From Pardosa pseudoannulata (lineage: Eukaryota > Arthropoda > Arachnida > Araneae > Lycosidae): 64,000 nt of DNA. The DNA lies in the NCBI GenBank assembly GCA_032207245.1, contig CM063504.1, positions 84,408,844 to 84,472,843 of the forward strand, in the 5' to 3' direction. Numbering within the stretch: position 1 is the stretch's first letter; every line of letters starts with the position of its first letter. Shown here piece after piece: positions 1 through 52,020 of this stretch. The notes below the pieces were generated by a model. It saw only the letters and a program-made list of their open reading frames with translations, searched no databases and was not told the origin of the DNA. A program made the translations under genes and the position numbers.

Positions 1-708
1 CTCATGTTTCGAATGATACTTCAAAAACATTTTCTAACTGATATCTATTTTATACAATTTGATCGTTTGACTACACACAATGAGTATTCTCTCTTCTCAA
101 CCTTTTCTGATATACTATCTCTGACAGAGTCTATAAATGATTGCATATGTGAAAGTTTTGCTTCATTACTCATATTTAATCGCATTTATTCTGTTTTAAA
201 CTTATTTAATCACATATTTTCTCATATTTAGCTATTATCATTATATCAATTTTTAAGCCTTTTTTATTATTTACCTTTAATTATTTAATGTTTTATTCAT
301 TACTTTTACTGTAACTGGCATCTTTACATGGATTTAAGCATTATGAACCGCTCCCTTTTACAACTATTCATCTTTATTACTGGTGATATGCACAGCCGTG
401 TCAGGTGCTCCAAAAATTACCATGAAATGGAGAATGACGGAAGCTTTGTTTCAGAAAACTCTACTCATAGAGGTTCGCTTGCGTTCTTGCTTATGATTTT
501 TATTGGATAAGCATATGCTCAAACTCTCAATAACAATGTTTTTTTCTGGGTGCCTACAATATCGTCATAGATAGGTTTCCTTGTCAATATTTAACGCATA
601 CTTATCTACAAAGCACCGAAAGAATTTCCTCATTTTTAATACCTTCATTCAGCGAATAAAAATCTCTAAATTGTAGATCACTCATTTTGTAAAACTTCAC
701 AATGTGCA
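1..708. other. No gene recognised
   Basis: AT-rich DNA. Short ORFs here (for example 4-231) have no recognisable domain or gene context. Confidence 0.6.
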
Positions 709-750
709 TTGCAACAAAGTAATTCAAAATTGATGTATTTTTCCTTACAG

Positions 751-1104
751 TTGCCTAAATCAGCGGTGGCTAGATTTAATCCTGCCCATCCCGACTCCTT
801 ACTTTCTCACATATTTTCACAAACCTTGACTTCCCTACAATTGTCTAAACAAGCAGTGGCTAGATTTAATCCTGCCCATCCCGACTCCTTACAATCTCAC
901 ATATTTTCACAAACCTTGACTTCCTTACAATTGTCTAAACAAGCGGTGGCTAGATTTAATCCTGCCCATCCCGACTCCTTACAATCTCACATATTTTCAC
1001 AAACCTTGACTTTCCAACAATTGTCTAAACAAGCGGTGGCTAGATTTAATCCTGCTCCTCCCGACTCCTTACATCTCACATATTTTCACAAACCTGACTT
1101 TACA
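751..1104 (+). repeat. 90-bp minisatellite, four copies
   Basis: The unit starts at 751, 841, 931 and 1021 with TTG(C/T)CTAAA and is nearly identical between copies; the last copy has small deletions. Because 90 is divisible by 3, the array is an open frame (709-1119, 136 codons) repeating a 30-residue unit with AVARFNPAHPDS. The frame has no signal peptide or recognised domain, and openness is expected for any stop-free unit. I treat it as a satellite. Confidence 0.9.
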
Positions 1105-1139
1105 AATATTATCAGATAGTTTTTTAAATCTGTAATTTA

Positions 1140-1955
1140 ACTTGCTTTGCTGTCTACCAGACATAAATTTTGCAACAAAATTTTCGAGTAGTTCACATGG
1201 AGCTAGATCTTTTAAATTTTTCACATGAATATAAATCCAGTAATAATGTAATATATTATACCAAATACCGTTCTAAATTTTCTAAATTACTTTAGTTTTA
1301 TTGCATTTTACACAGCCAAAGCATCTCAACTTACTTTGCCTGTAAATGTCGCTTTTTTGCAATGTTCTCTAACCCTTGATTGTCTGTCTTTTGTAAATGT
1401 TGAAATAAAAATTTAGTTTAGCTCTAATTGAGTTAGAGCTTTTAAATTTTCTATACGCCCCGTGATAATGTAATAATATGGAATGTTTAATACCGTCCTA
1501 AATCTTTTTAATTACTTGTATTTCATTTTATAAAGGGAGTACAGATCGTTACCTGTAAATGTTGCTTTTTAGTTATGCTCTCCAACTCAAAGAAGCGACT
1601 AGGTTGTCTAGCTGTCTGTTACAAACGTTGCAATGAAAATTTTCACTTATTCTGAGCTAGAGCTTTTAAATTTTATATACATAAGTCCCGTGACAACGCA
1701 GTATAGAATATCTAATGTATTTTTTTAATTTTACTCCATCTACGTAATATAGCGAAAAAGACCCGTGTGCTTTAACTGTAAATGTCATTTTTCGAAAGTG
1801 TTTCTCTAATCTGCCTGCTACAAATATTGCAATAAAAATTTAGATTAACTTCAGTTGAGCTTGAACTATTTCACACCTGTATAAATCCCGTGTCGATGTA
1901 GTACAGAAAATACAGTATATCTACTATTGCTGTACATCTAATATGCCGAACGTGT
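1140..1955 (+). repeat. Degenerate ~200-230 bp tandem array
   Basis: Four decayed units, each with CTG(T/C)CTG or CTGTCT near the start (about 1152, 1385, 1613, 1812), then a GAGCT..TTTTAAATTTT block, CCCGTG, and CTGTAAATGT(C/T). It directly follows the 90-bp array. Confidence 0.65.
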
Positions 1956-2669
1956 AGAACTAAAGACTAAAAAAATATTTTAAAAATATTTCTCAAGAAA
2001 AGCTTTTATTTCAAAAATATGTACTAAAAGAATTTTTTTTTTTCATGTGAGAAAATACAACACTCCGTTGCATTAAAAAATATTGTGCGTCACAAGAATA
2101 ATCCGAAAATTTTCTGTCACATATTTTAACATTTCTTAAAATAATACATCTGGAAATAAAAGCTTTGGAGCGAACGTATACTATCACACAGTTATTCTGC
2201 TCAGTTGATAGTCGTATATCATAAAGTCTTGATTTTAAGATTCAATTTGAGTCTGATATTTAATTTTTTTTAAATATCTTAACATCAAAATTAGTCAGAA
2301 ATCAAAATTGAAAATATAGATATACCTATAAGGCGGTTTACTGTGACGGGCTATAAGATTACCCAGTATAACTAAGGCTAAGTACAATTCTGCAATTTAT
2401 TGCTCAACGCTGCCATCTATTGCTGTGTAATTGTACTAAAAATGAAATATAATACTTTGTCTTTAATATAAACAGAAGAAATTTCAAAAGGGTTTGGAGT
2501 CTTTAATGTGAAAAACAATCAATTTCTCATTTAATTTATAAATAATTGTAGTTTTCTTTAATTTTATTATTTTAAAGCTTATTTCCATATTTTTAAATAT
2601 AACTTTTTATTTTTTACGTTAATTTCTGATTTTTAAATGCTAAAATTGTACATTTCACGGTTATTGTAC

Positions 2670-3365
2670 GGATGTCCCTGGCCGCAAAAATATGTGTTTT
2701 GTTTCTATCTCTAAACTTTCTACTCTTTAGTTTTGTGTCATGAAATCACGAATCTACCTCCCTATTCCCTCTTTTAGTTGTTTTATTTTCCTGCTCTTTG
2801 TTATTCAACTCTCTCCTGTTTCTAATCATGGATCTTGTTGGTGCTTCAACCACATTTGGCGAAATTGGCGTGCTTGCAGCGTGGCGTTTGAAATCTGGCG
2901 AGGGGATCGTAACTCAACAAATTGATACATAAACAAAAACAACATTTTGAGGAAAAATTTTACAAAAATTGAATATTTAAAATCTAATTGAATTAACAAA
3001 GAAAACACAAAGGAAACACATAACATTCATACTAAATAGACTGAAACATTCACTTAATCACAAATTAAATAAACTGAGTGTGATTTTCATCACAAATTTG
3101 TGATTTAGTGTAAATAGTAAAATTAATTTAATAGAAATAAATTCACAAAAAAATTGGAAAATTCAAAGAGAAAGTTAGTCCAAAGGGATGAGGGAGGGTA
3201 GACGGGATCTCATCCAGCAGAAAACTCTTTGACTTAAAAGAAACTGTATTTTGAGTGGAGGTTGAAGAGGAGTTGTAAAATTGAAAATTTTTTTTCAAAT
3301 CCCTTATTTTATGCTTACTGTTGGAAATCACTGGATTAGAGGGCTCGGCCCAGAAAATCCAGTTG
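2670..3365 (+). repeat. Dispersed repeat, copy 1 (split by insertion)
   Basis: Two blocks (about 2670-2830 and 3312-3365) match, in inverse orientation, one contiguous block at 53107-53310. Shared strings include GGATTAGAGGGCTCGGCCCA and CTAAACTTT(C/T)TACTCTTTAG. The ~480 bp between the blocks looks like unrelated inserted DNA. Confidence 0.7.
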
Positions 3366-3369
3366 ACCT

Positions 3370-5860
3370 ACCATCGTGAAGGTCCTATATAAAAAAAAAA
3401 CCAAATCATTTAGAAATCCTGTGATAAGTAATTCTGGAGTGAAAGAATATTAAATAACTTGAAAGAGTATGCTGCCAAACAAGTGCAATTGTTAAATTAT
3501 TAGCTTTTTATTTTTCCTTATTTAATTTTTAATTCATACACAATAAACACACAAGTTCGTACTAGTTTTAGATGAGTAGAGTCAGTCATTTTGTAAGTAA
3601 TATCTTTTCCTTCGGCGATCTACCTGACACCGATTTCCTGTTATGAAATTATAAAAATAAAGGGCTAACTCCTTCAAATACTGTTCTACATAGGGAAAAC
3701 ACAATATTACTGATTACTGATAAAACTATACCTGTGATTGCTACACCCTCACTAGTCAATACAGAAAATTAGTATTTCTTACGATAGCAAAAATTTGATG
3801 GCGAATATAATTTGAAGACATTAAACATTTTAATTTGAAGAATAATGAAGGAATATTTGAAGAAATAATTTATAGGCGTGAAAATGTTACAGTAAAAATC
3901 CCTAGGTGTTATTTTATTGGAGCCCTAAGAGTATTTTTTTTTTTTTTACAGAAAAGAAATGAGCCTGCGAATTATAAATCAGTACAGAAATAAAAACCAT
4001 TGGTTCAAACTATAAATGAACATATTTGCCTAAGTACTCTCTGCCATCCACTCTGGGAAGACACACGATAGTTGGATTTCATTTTGTGTTATTTTACACA
4101 TTTACTACCGACTAAAAAGGAATAATCTCGAAAAGTGTCACATTAAGGAAATTTACATTCAATAGAATGGTTTCAACTTTTGCGCATTACTTGGATGACT
4201 CGATACTTTGGTAAGTTTATGAAGTCAATTTTCATTTAATTAAAATAAAGTGTGTTGTGATTAGCTGAAAGGTAAAACGACCTTGTGCTGATCACGACAC
4301 AAAGAAATGTGTGTATGCAAAGTTCAAATAACAGTAAACTTCTATTTTTATGGACATAACAGTCTCGTGCTCTTTGAATTATTCAGTGGTGCCATCTGTT
4401 GCGTTGTTCAATCATAAAAAGCTGCTCAGCAATAACTGTCATAGTTGAATTTGTTGACTGTGGGAGAATTACGGTTTTCCAAAACATAAGTACCACTTTT
4501 AATTCTCTATTTAATCTATATTTATGTTGTAATAGTTTTCACTCAAATGCTTCTGAAACCATTCGACAAAAGGGAATCACTGGTTAAATTACACGAAATT
4601 CTTAAGTGATAGATAAAGATTTATAGTCAAACATTTATATACATTTCATAATACCCGATACGTTACAAACACCTTATAAGATTATTATAAAATTAGGCAA
4701 ATGTAGGGTACAAGTTAACAAATAGTTAACAAATACTGAACGCTCATTTAATAGTTAACATTCCATTTTCAGAAGAAATAATCTTTATGCATTATTTTAG
4801 AAAATCAATTATCCACAATGAAAAGTTTAAATTCTCTTTTAATAAATCTTTAGAACCATCTCGTTCAAATTCAGACGCCCACACACTCGCATACGATAAA
4901 TAAATATATACCATCTCTAAATTTTGAGCGAAAGAGAGGCGAGGTATTTATTCTAAGATTATTTCCCTTATGTAAAATAGTCTCTCTTAATGATCAAAGT
5001 GGAATACAAAATAAAGATTTACACACTCAAATGCCATACGCTCATGCCCTTTAAGAAATACCACACGCACCACAGAATTAAATAAAAAATTAGAAAGAAG
5101 CCATCAGTCTACAAAGCGTAGGTAGACGAGAGATTGATACAAGTGTTATCGATCCAATAATCCACCATAAAAAAAAAAGTTAATGAACTTTGTTTCCCCC
5201 ACTCATGAAATATAGAGAAGGGTCGTTTTAATTAGCATTTTCAAATGTATATATTTTTTCTTCTTGTACAGATGTTCCGTAATTTGTATTTTAATAAGAA
5301 CTAAAAAGAATAAGGGCATACACTCAAAATGCTTGAGAAGTACAGCGTAGAATTTCATAAATCAAAAGTTATCAACTCGTTTTCAGAAGTACGGCAGGAA
5401 AAACATTCTTAATGACTATAGTACTGAATTTTTATGGGCCATGGTAAAGGTCGAAGACATGATGAATTTTAAGTTGATACATTTAAAAATGTTAGGGGAA
5501 ATGTATTTTTAAACGGGACCCAATTATTATTCATCATAAAATTGAACCTTCTCAACAATTTTTATGAAACGACTATAGAATATTTCCTCCTAATACAGGT
5601 TTGGCAACAAAGTTTTTCCAATACTGTTCGAGTATGGTTGGATGGAAGATATTAATCGATATGCTCCCAATTTTCCACTTTCTAGAACACTTAACTTATA
5701 AAAAATAAAACAGATGTCCCAATCATGTTTAATATTAATCCTTTTGTATTTAATTTGATTTTTAAGTCTTCCGATTATTTTTAATGAATCTGACATGCAA
5801 TCTATAAAAAAGACACTGGGGATGAAATATAACAAATCTCAGTTCACAATAGGAAGGGGC
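3370..5860. other. No gene recognised
   Basis: About 2.5 kb of AT-rich DNA. No coding frame with recognisable homology, no clear TIRs. GCCATCTGTTGCG near 4391 resembles GCCATCTATTGCTG near 2411, possibly a small shared repeat. Confidence 0.5.
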
Positions 5861-6010
5861 GGTCGATCGATGGGTAGGATGCTGCCATTACTTGTCCGTG
5901 AGTTCGAATTCCATTGCAGACGTGGATGCTCATAGCTGTTCGAAATCGGTTACAGACCATAAATCGTGGTTCAATTATTCTCACTAAGCAAAAAAGGTGA
6001 CAGTAATGAT
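5850..6010 (+). repeat. tRNA-derived SINE fragment
   Basis: Contains a B-box-like GAGTTCGAATTCC near 5900 and, about 30 bases upstream, a degraded A-box region (GGGTAGGATGC). Typical of tRNA-derived SINE heads; no intact tRNA cloverleaf. Confidence 0.5.
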
Positions 6011-6379
6011 CCAAGTCATAACGACATAATTCGTCACATAAGTAGAACTTGACAAGTTAATATCTCTTTGTGAAGTACATGTTAGTGCATAAAACTGTAC
6101 GAGAGAGTAATGCGTGTCATGCATTTTACGCATGACAACATTACTTTCCACAGAAAAAGCGACTTGTTCTCGGAAAGCGAAAACGAGTCTTTTCTCGAGT
6201 GTGAATCGACTATATGTTATATCATCCTCCGTTCACTGTGGTCGATGGTGGTGTAAATCAACTACCGAGGTAGTGTTTGCCCAGTTCTCTCCCAGATCTT
6301 GTAGGTGAAAGACAAGTATTTTTGTTTCTTGTACAAAACTCGATGTTTTTAAAACTGCCATAAAAATCGACCAGGAAGC

Positions 6380-6925
6380 CCACGCTAAATGCCCGTCAAC
6401 TTCCTCAAGCTTAGAAAAAGCGACTCGTATGAAAGAATTTTAGCAAACAGACCCGTCGAATGAATGTTCATTTAGTGGCTAGCATATCAAATATTCCAAA
6501 AACTATGGCCCACGAGATTGTGATCAAGGATTTGCAAATGGGAAAAGCGTGCGCGAAACTTGTTTCAAGAATTTTCACTGACGATCAAAAAACTCGACCA
6601 GAGAAACTTTTTCAAGACGCTATGGAACTGTATGAAAATGATCCGTATCTTTTGGACAGTGTTTGGACAGATGATGAACATGGATGCCCCAATCACAGTC
6701 CTGACCTTACTCCCGTAGACTTCTTTTCGTTTCCATGTTTGAAATCCACCTCAAAAGGACGTCGTTACAGAATGAATGAAGACTTAACACAGCTTGTATA
6801 ATGGCTTTAAATATGCTTCCTTAACAGGCTTTCCAGAATGCCTTCAAAGTTCGTAATACGCGCTTGCAAAGATTACCGACGTAGGAGGACAATATTTATA
6901 AAAATTGTAATGAATTATTCTATAA
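6380..6925 (+). mobile_element. mariner transposase remnant, central deletion
   Basis: The frame 6460-6801 reads ISNIPKTMAHEIVIKDLQMG then LVSRIFTDDQK and ENDPYLLDSVWTDDE, the N-terminal and first-Asp region of mariner transposases. It jumps directly to NHSPDLTPVDFFSFPCLKS and GRRYRMNEDL, the C-terminal region with the third catalytic Asp context. The block between them is missing. An upstream CPSTSSS (6390s) matches the usual GRPSTS. A frameshift follows 6801. Non-functional. Confidence 0.75.
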
Positions 6926-7039
6926 ATAAATTCTTTTTTTAAATACTTGTCGATTTGATGCTATCACTTTCCGAACAGTTTGTTTCTGGATGGCTTTGGC
7001 CTGAACAGAATTCAAGAAGCTTACTTTTTAGGCAAACTA

Positions 7040-7500
7040 AGCATATTATATTTCACCTTAGAATCTATCGGGATAGCAGGTTGACCTGGAAAGCCTATGT
7101 GGACAACAATATAAGAAAATTCTGTGGGTCTAGGAGAAATATTGCTTATCTCTTTTGCAAGAAACTTATTACTACAAGTAATAAGCTTTTGTTCTCTAAA
7201 ACAGTATTTAGGCCTATTTCCTTTTACATAGCTCTTGTCTGGGGATCGTCGGCCGAGACTCATATGCAGAACTTATATAGGAAACAAAATCCTTAGATCA
7301 ATTCGAAAAACGCATTGCTATGTAAATAATGACCCCCCCCTTTCCAAAGGACTTTAAATTGGGTCCTATAAAAACTGTAGTAGTGAAAGCAGCTACTAAA
7401 CTCTTTGGGAATCTCAGCAATATTGATAACAAGGAGATTACCGAAACATGATTCTTCCGAATTACGGATCCAAGGAGTGCCGTAGACGTTTCTAAGGTTT
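7040..7500 (+). mobile_element. LINE reverse transcriptase 3' end (Jockey-like), decayed
   Basis: Reading + strand: SRLTWKAYVDNNIRKF, SRRNIAYLF, SNKLLFSKTVFRPISFY, ALVWGSSAETHMQNL and RKQNP match the thumb/connection end of Jockey/I-clade RT (LTWxxHI..., KTxxRPIxxYAxxVWG...). A frameshift is present after about 7290, and the read-through to 7500 is broken. Confidence 0.75.
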
Positions 7501-8004
7501 CACTAGAGCATCCATTCCCAACGTTGAAAATCTCCCCTCAAAACCAACTCTTTTCGTTTTATCTATTATTTTTTAAATTTTCAATTTCTTTTCTATAAAA
7601 TCAGACTAATAAGTTTCATGTTGCTCACATACCTAAACTCATATTGGGGATAAGGAGCTCATTCACTCAGTAGCCACAAAAGCATTCCTGTCGACGTCTG
7701 GTATACTTGAAGATCCACTAAAGCAGCAAGTTTCAACCTGTGTGCTGCGGTATACTAGTACATCGTGAAAGATCTTGGTATTGTATAGTCAGTATAATTT
7801 TTAAAAATTTTATGTGCCATTTTTCTTTTGTGTCTTTGCCAATAGGAGGCATGATTTGTTTTCACACTATGTGTTTTGCTTTCTTGCAAGAAGGAATTTG
7901 TCTTTAAAAAAAAATTTTTTTTTTGATAAATTTACGAGTAAGCCGTGGATTTTACCTACTGAGTGCTTTAGTTCAAGAAGGGGCTGTATGTCGGTTAGCT
8001 GTAA

Positions 8005-8410
8005 TCCACGCTCTATATAATGAAAATATTCAATATAACAGCTACTATCCATACAGATTTGCAACTGAAAGATATTGGCGTATTTATATTTACTTCTAGC
8101 AATGCTTTTTAAAACAGTTCAAAAAATATTTTAAAGTCCATTTTTAGAAAATAAAAATCTAATTGTGGAGAATAATTCTGAATTTTTAATGTTTATTACT
8201 GCCTGGTATGAAATAAAAGAAGTATTGTAATCATGAATTATTTCAGTTTAAAATGGAATAGCTATGTAATGAAATGCTTCAAAATAACGAATATTAATAC
8301 TTTGATTCTCTACGAGGGAGCAGTAATTGGGCTTTACTGAACACAATTATCCTGAGAAACAAAATATTTTCTGAGTTTTGAAGACAATGTAAAAATGCTG
8401 ATTCTGATGT
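8005..8410. repeat. Dispersed repeat pair, copy 1
   Basis: Colinear with 58018-58430. Shared anchors include CTCTATATAA, GTATTGTAATCA(T/C)GAATTATTTC, AACGAATATTAATACTT and GAGCAGTA. Confidence 0.75.
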
Positions 8411-8429
8411 TGAATCAAAGAGAAGAGAG

Positions 8430-8747
8430 ATAATAGGCATATAAGGAAGCCAATTGGTGTCTATATCAAATTTTAGTATAATTAACTATATTTTTCTCAC
8501 CAACCTAACCTAGACCCCCACAACACCCCTCTTTTTTTTTTAAAGTGGATTATTAAACAAAGGCCCATCATACATAAATATTACCAGCATGATACCTCAC
8601 TATACAATGATTTTATTACTTTGAAATTATATTTTTAATAACTTCAATTGCTTCTTAAAAAACATTTCAAACTTACTTTTCCTACAGTTTTATTTGATAT
8701 TATTTTATTAGAAGTGCCACAAATAAATTCAATACTTCTTTTGTGCA

Positions 8748-8781
<34 letters not shown>

Positions 8782-9250
8782 GAGAAATATTGCATTAGAA
8801 ATGTTTTTTACCAAATGGTGCATCTCTTTTGAATTCACTATTATTATTACATAGTGCATAGGTTTTTATTTGTACAGTCATGCAATACCTTCATATTTGC
8901 CAAATGAAATTAATTTTCACTAAGAAGAATAAGCATTAAATGTGTTACTACTATCACCTTTTTACTTTTCCAGTTAAAAAACTATGGAAATCAGACAAAA
9001 AACTTTAGCTATTCTATTAAGTACAATAGCTTATATAACTATTAAGTACCCCAATGAAGCATTGCTTTAATAATGGTAAATTATCTTAAATATTTTTTCT
9101 CAGTCCGGATGACTTCAAGATATTGAGAATCAACAGTATATTGAAAAGTTTTATCCTAATGCCCGAAGAACAGGATGTTTTTGTTCATAGGGCACTATTA
9201 CCAGGAGAGCAATATTATTCAGTTATGTGTAATAACAGGTGGAAATGCTA
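8430..9250. other. No gene recognised; A-tract
   Basis: AT-rich. A run of about 27 A at 8752-8778. CpG becomes rare from about here rightward. Confidence 0.5.
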
Positions 9251-9254
9251 AATT

Positions 9255-9435
9255 GATTGGTTTGGTTTCGAGCACTACAGTCTACTTTTTTGTTCACAAG
9301 GGCTAATAAGACTGGGGCCTACTGCTTAAAACTGATTATGAACGGCTACAAGCATCCATGGCAGTAGCAAGACTTAAACCTGCAAACCCTAGTACCGAAG
9401 AATAGCATTCTACCATTTGGCCATCAAATTGAAGA
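9255..9435 (-). repeat. tRNA-derived SINE, TTTGG-tail family
   Basis: The same family as 32800-32975. On the minus strand a tRNA-like head precedes a body ending in CCAAACCAA. B-box is degraded here. Confidence 0.65.
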
Positions 9436-9439
9436 GGAT

Positions 9440-11090
9440 ACCTTTCCTTAAATTGCTACAGCATGTGGACTAACAATGTTAAACAACTTCCTTAACTTAA
9501 TTAAAACCAGAAAATTAAGTTTAAATTCAATAACATTGTGCATCTATGGAATTTTCAAAAGAAAGAAAAAGACTGTAAGAGATATATTCATGTTTATTTT
9601 ATTTATTTTTTACTGCTATATTTGCATCAGTCAGCTCTATTAAAGCTTTCTGAGTGCTTCCTGAGAATCTATTTATTTATTTATTTATTTATTTTTGCAT
9701 AGATAATTGTAAAAATATTTTTAAAATACTGAAATGAAATTATTACAAAATCATTTATTTTCATCAACAATATAAACTAAAATCTAACATCGCTATGTAA
9801 TAACTTTAGTGAAAAAGTAAGTTCTATTTTTACAGAAAAATAGAACTTTGGTAGAAAGTTTGAAATATAGTGACCTCTCACTTGCAGGATTTTCAAGGAA
9901 CAGAAGAAAAAAGTTGTATAAGTGAGAGACAATCGCTTTAAGAAACTACTTTTCTAGAAACTCATTAAAGGTACACCAGGGCTATCTGCCATATCAATAA
10001 ATGTTAGACTACCACAGAATTTTCTGAAAATAATTTGAAGCAATGCAAAATGTAATACAGTATCATTAAAAATGATGAAAATCATTTGCTCACACATCTT
10101 TAAGTACATATGTATCATTAATAAACAAAAAGTCAAAACTGCAAGTGAAGAAATTGATATTATCTTCTTCCTCTTTTCATTGTTTAACAAATACACTGAT
10201 ATCTGTCTAGTCCATTTATTTTTAATAAAAGACAGAGACAAGAAGTATTTACTGAAAAGTAACAGAACCTGTTAAATCCTGAAAAATACTTAGTTGTTTT
10301 TATAAAATTTTCATCATTCAAGTGAGAGGAAATTGCATTTCTTAACCCTTTGCATTGTACAATGTATAAATGAGAGGTTACAGTATTTCAAAATCTTTTA
10401 AAAGTACTGCAAATCTTTTACTTGACAACACAAGTAAATATATTTGTTATATCCTGAATAAAGTTTATTAAAATATTATATTAGAATTTCTTATAGGAGA
10501 TTTTGTATAAATAAAATATTTCATTAAAGTTTTGCTAAAATTGCTTATATTTTGAAAAGTATTAAAAATGCATTTATGATCTCATAACTCCTTTTAAATA
10601 AAAAGTATATTTCAATAAAAAATTTAAATATTCTTATAAAAGAACCTGAAATCTAAACAAATGCCATTAAAATGCAATAATTTAAATTCATACAATTTTC
10701 AAATGTTATTATTTAAATTCATACAATTAATAAATTTTTTTTATTATTAACTGTTTAGCTGAAAGAAGAGCTTTCAGATTTAAAAATTAATTTTGGGGAA
10801 TTTTTTTTTCACCAAATGAAACTGAAGAAATAATTGGATTTTGAAATAACTTCAACTAGTTGCAATTCCAAAATACAAATAATTTATTACTGACATCTTA
10901 ATAAAAATGACAAATTTGAAAATGTTCCCTTTTTCCCTAAAACACCCAACAAATTTTTTAATATATTAGTTCTTGTATATGAATTCCATTACTGTTCCTA
11001 TTTTTGTAACTTTGACAAACTGTTACAGGGTCATGTTTTTTGTTATTAGGAATAAAAATAGAGAACACTTGTAAATGATTATTTTTAACA
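9440..11090. other. No gene recognised
   Basis: AT-rich, with a (TTTA)n microsatellite at about 9671-9698. Searched on the minus strand for the missing FERM C-terminal exon; nothing convincing. Confidence 0.45.
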
Positions 11091-11440
11091 AGAGATTAAG
11101 ATAATCAAGCACTGAACCAGGCATCTCTCAGTGGTGGTGGGCAGATCACAAGTACTGAGCCACCCCGCCCTGCAAGGCACACAAGAAAAATTAAAGAATT
11201 TTGCTCATTATGCCTTAGGAGGGAAACCATTGAGCCAAACAAGAGAAACAAGAAATTTAGAAAGGCGACAATTGCAACCTTAGGCCACTGGACCATCACT
11301 CAAAGGTCAATGTGACGGAACTTTGGACCACCCTGCAGAACCCTCGTTACTTGGATTGCTCTGGAAAAGCCCCCCTGAAGCTTCACAATGGCATCAGTGG
11401 CACCATACCTACCTAACCATTAAAAAAAAAAAAAGTTGAA
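11090..11440. repeat. Unclassified GC-richer insert ending in poly-A
   Basis: Markedly GC-rich against surroundings and ends with a run of about 13 A at 11421-11433, as a retroposed sequence would. No family recognised. Confidence 0.4.
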
Positions 11441-12221
11441 AAGAGAGCAGTGACTCCCACAGAAGGTGAGGTTTGCTGTGGAAGCCAGCCCCTAGAGTCT
11501 TGGTTTCAATTTATGCTAACTACTTTGCCAAGTCCTCATCATAGCAGAACATTTTAAGACAACACTAGGCAGGAGTACACAAGAAAGATATGAGTAAGAA
11601 AATACTTTTAATATTCAATGTGTAAGTAAATGGAAAACATTTAAGTTCCTGATCTAGTGAAACTTTTGGTAAAGAAAGAATTTATTAAATGTTGCACTGA
11701 CCTTATTGTGCATGGTGCTTCAATAACCAGTTTTTTCCATCACTATTTAATTTTAAGCCTACAACTTAATTACATATATGCATATTAGGCAACCCAAGCT
11801 TCCCAAAACCTATAGATCCATTCACTTGTCTCCCATTCCTATAAAATCAAAATATGCATATCTGTGGATACTTTCATGTGTTTGTGCAGACAAACCAGAA
11901 ATCTGTAATGGTTTCAATTATAAATAAAATAACCTAGATCTTTCCTATACCTAGGAATTTTTGAGAATAATTTGTTTACCTGTTTTTAATAATTACAGTA
12001 CATGTTTTGTGTATACTTTGTCTCCAAGTAAAAAAGAGATAATAACACTCAAAGTTGGTTAAAAGATTAAATAAATTTTATTATTAATTTCCATAGCTAA
12101 TATTATCCATAAAATCTTTAAGATTTTAAGGATGTTGTATAATGCCTGCTCTTGAAGGAAACATACTTTTTTCTCTTCACTTGCTTAAAAATTTTGAAAG
12201 AAGATCAATTAGTCAACTTAC

Positions 12222-51572
<39,351 letters not shown>

Positions 51573-52020
51573 CTAAAATGAAAAAAAAAAAAAAAAATAT
51601 GGATTAAATTAGAGTATTTTTCATTTTAATATAAATCATTTAAATACAGTAAGTACAAAAAAAAAGCTAGATTATCATCTTTTCTTAAAAATTATTAGTT
51701 AAAAGATATTTAACTATTATTAAAAGATAATTTAACTATTATTAGTTAAAAGATTAAAAATTCTGAAAACATTAGAACCATTGTTATCCTCTTTTTATTT
51801 CCTTTAACCTTTGCATGTACAATGGTGATTCAGAAGGAATCATTAGACATATATTTATAATTTCTATAGTACACATATCTTTTGTAACTCAATATAAAAC
51901 AATATTAACAAATGAAGTGTTAAACGAAAATATTCCAAGCTAGATATCAATTATATTTTACATTCTATAAGTACACTTAAAGTTAGGTTTATAAAATATT
52001 TTATACAAATAAAATGTTGT

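Noticed and set aside
709..1119. 136-aa ORF as a repeat protein gene
   Set aside because: The frame is open because the 90-bp unit lacks a stop; no domain, promoter or splice context supports a gene.
709..1119. CRISPR-like array
   Set aside because: Whole 90-bp units repeat without unique spacers, in a eukaryotic genome.
9954..10241. 95-aa minus ORF considered as a C-terminal FERM exon
   Set aside because: No FERM F3 motifs and composition like intron DNA.
11105..11299. 64-aa minus ORF with a hydrophobic stretch, considered as a membrane protein or missing PLEKHH exon
   Set aside because: No FERM motif, no consistent splice sites, and it lies in a poly-A-ended repeat.
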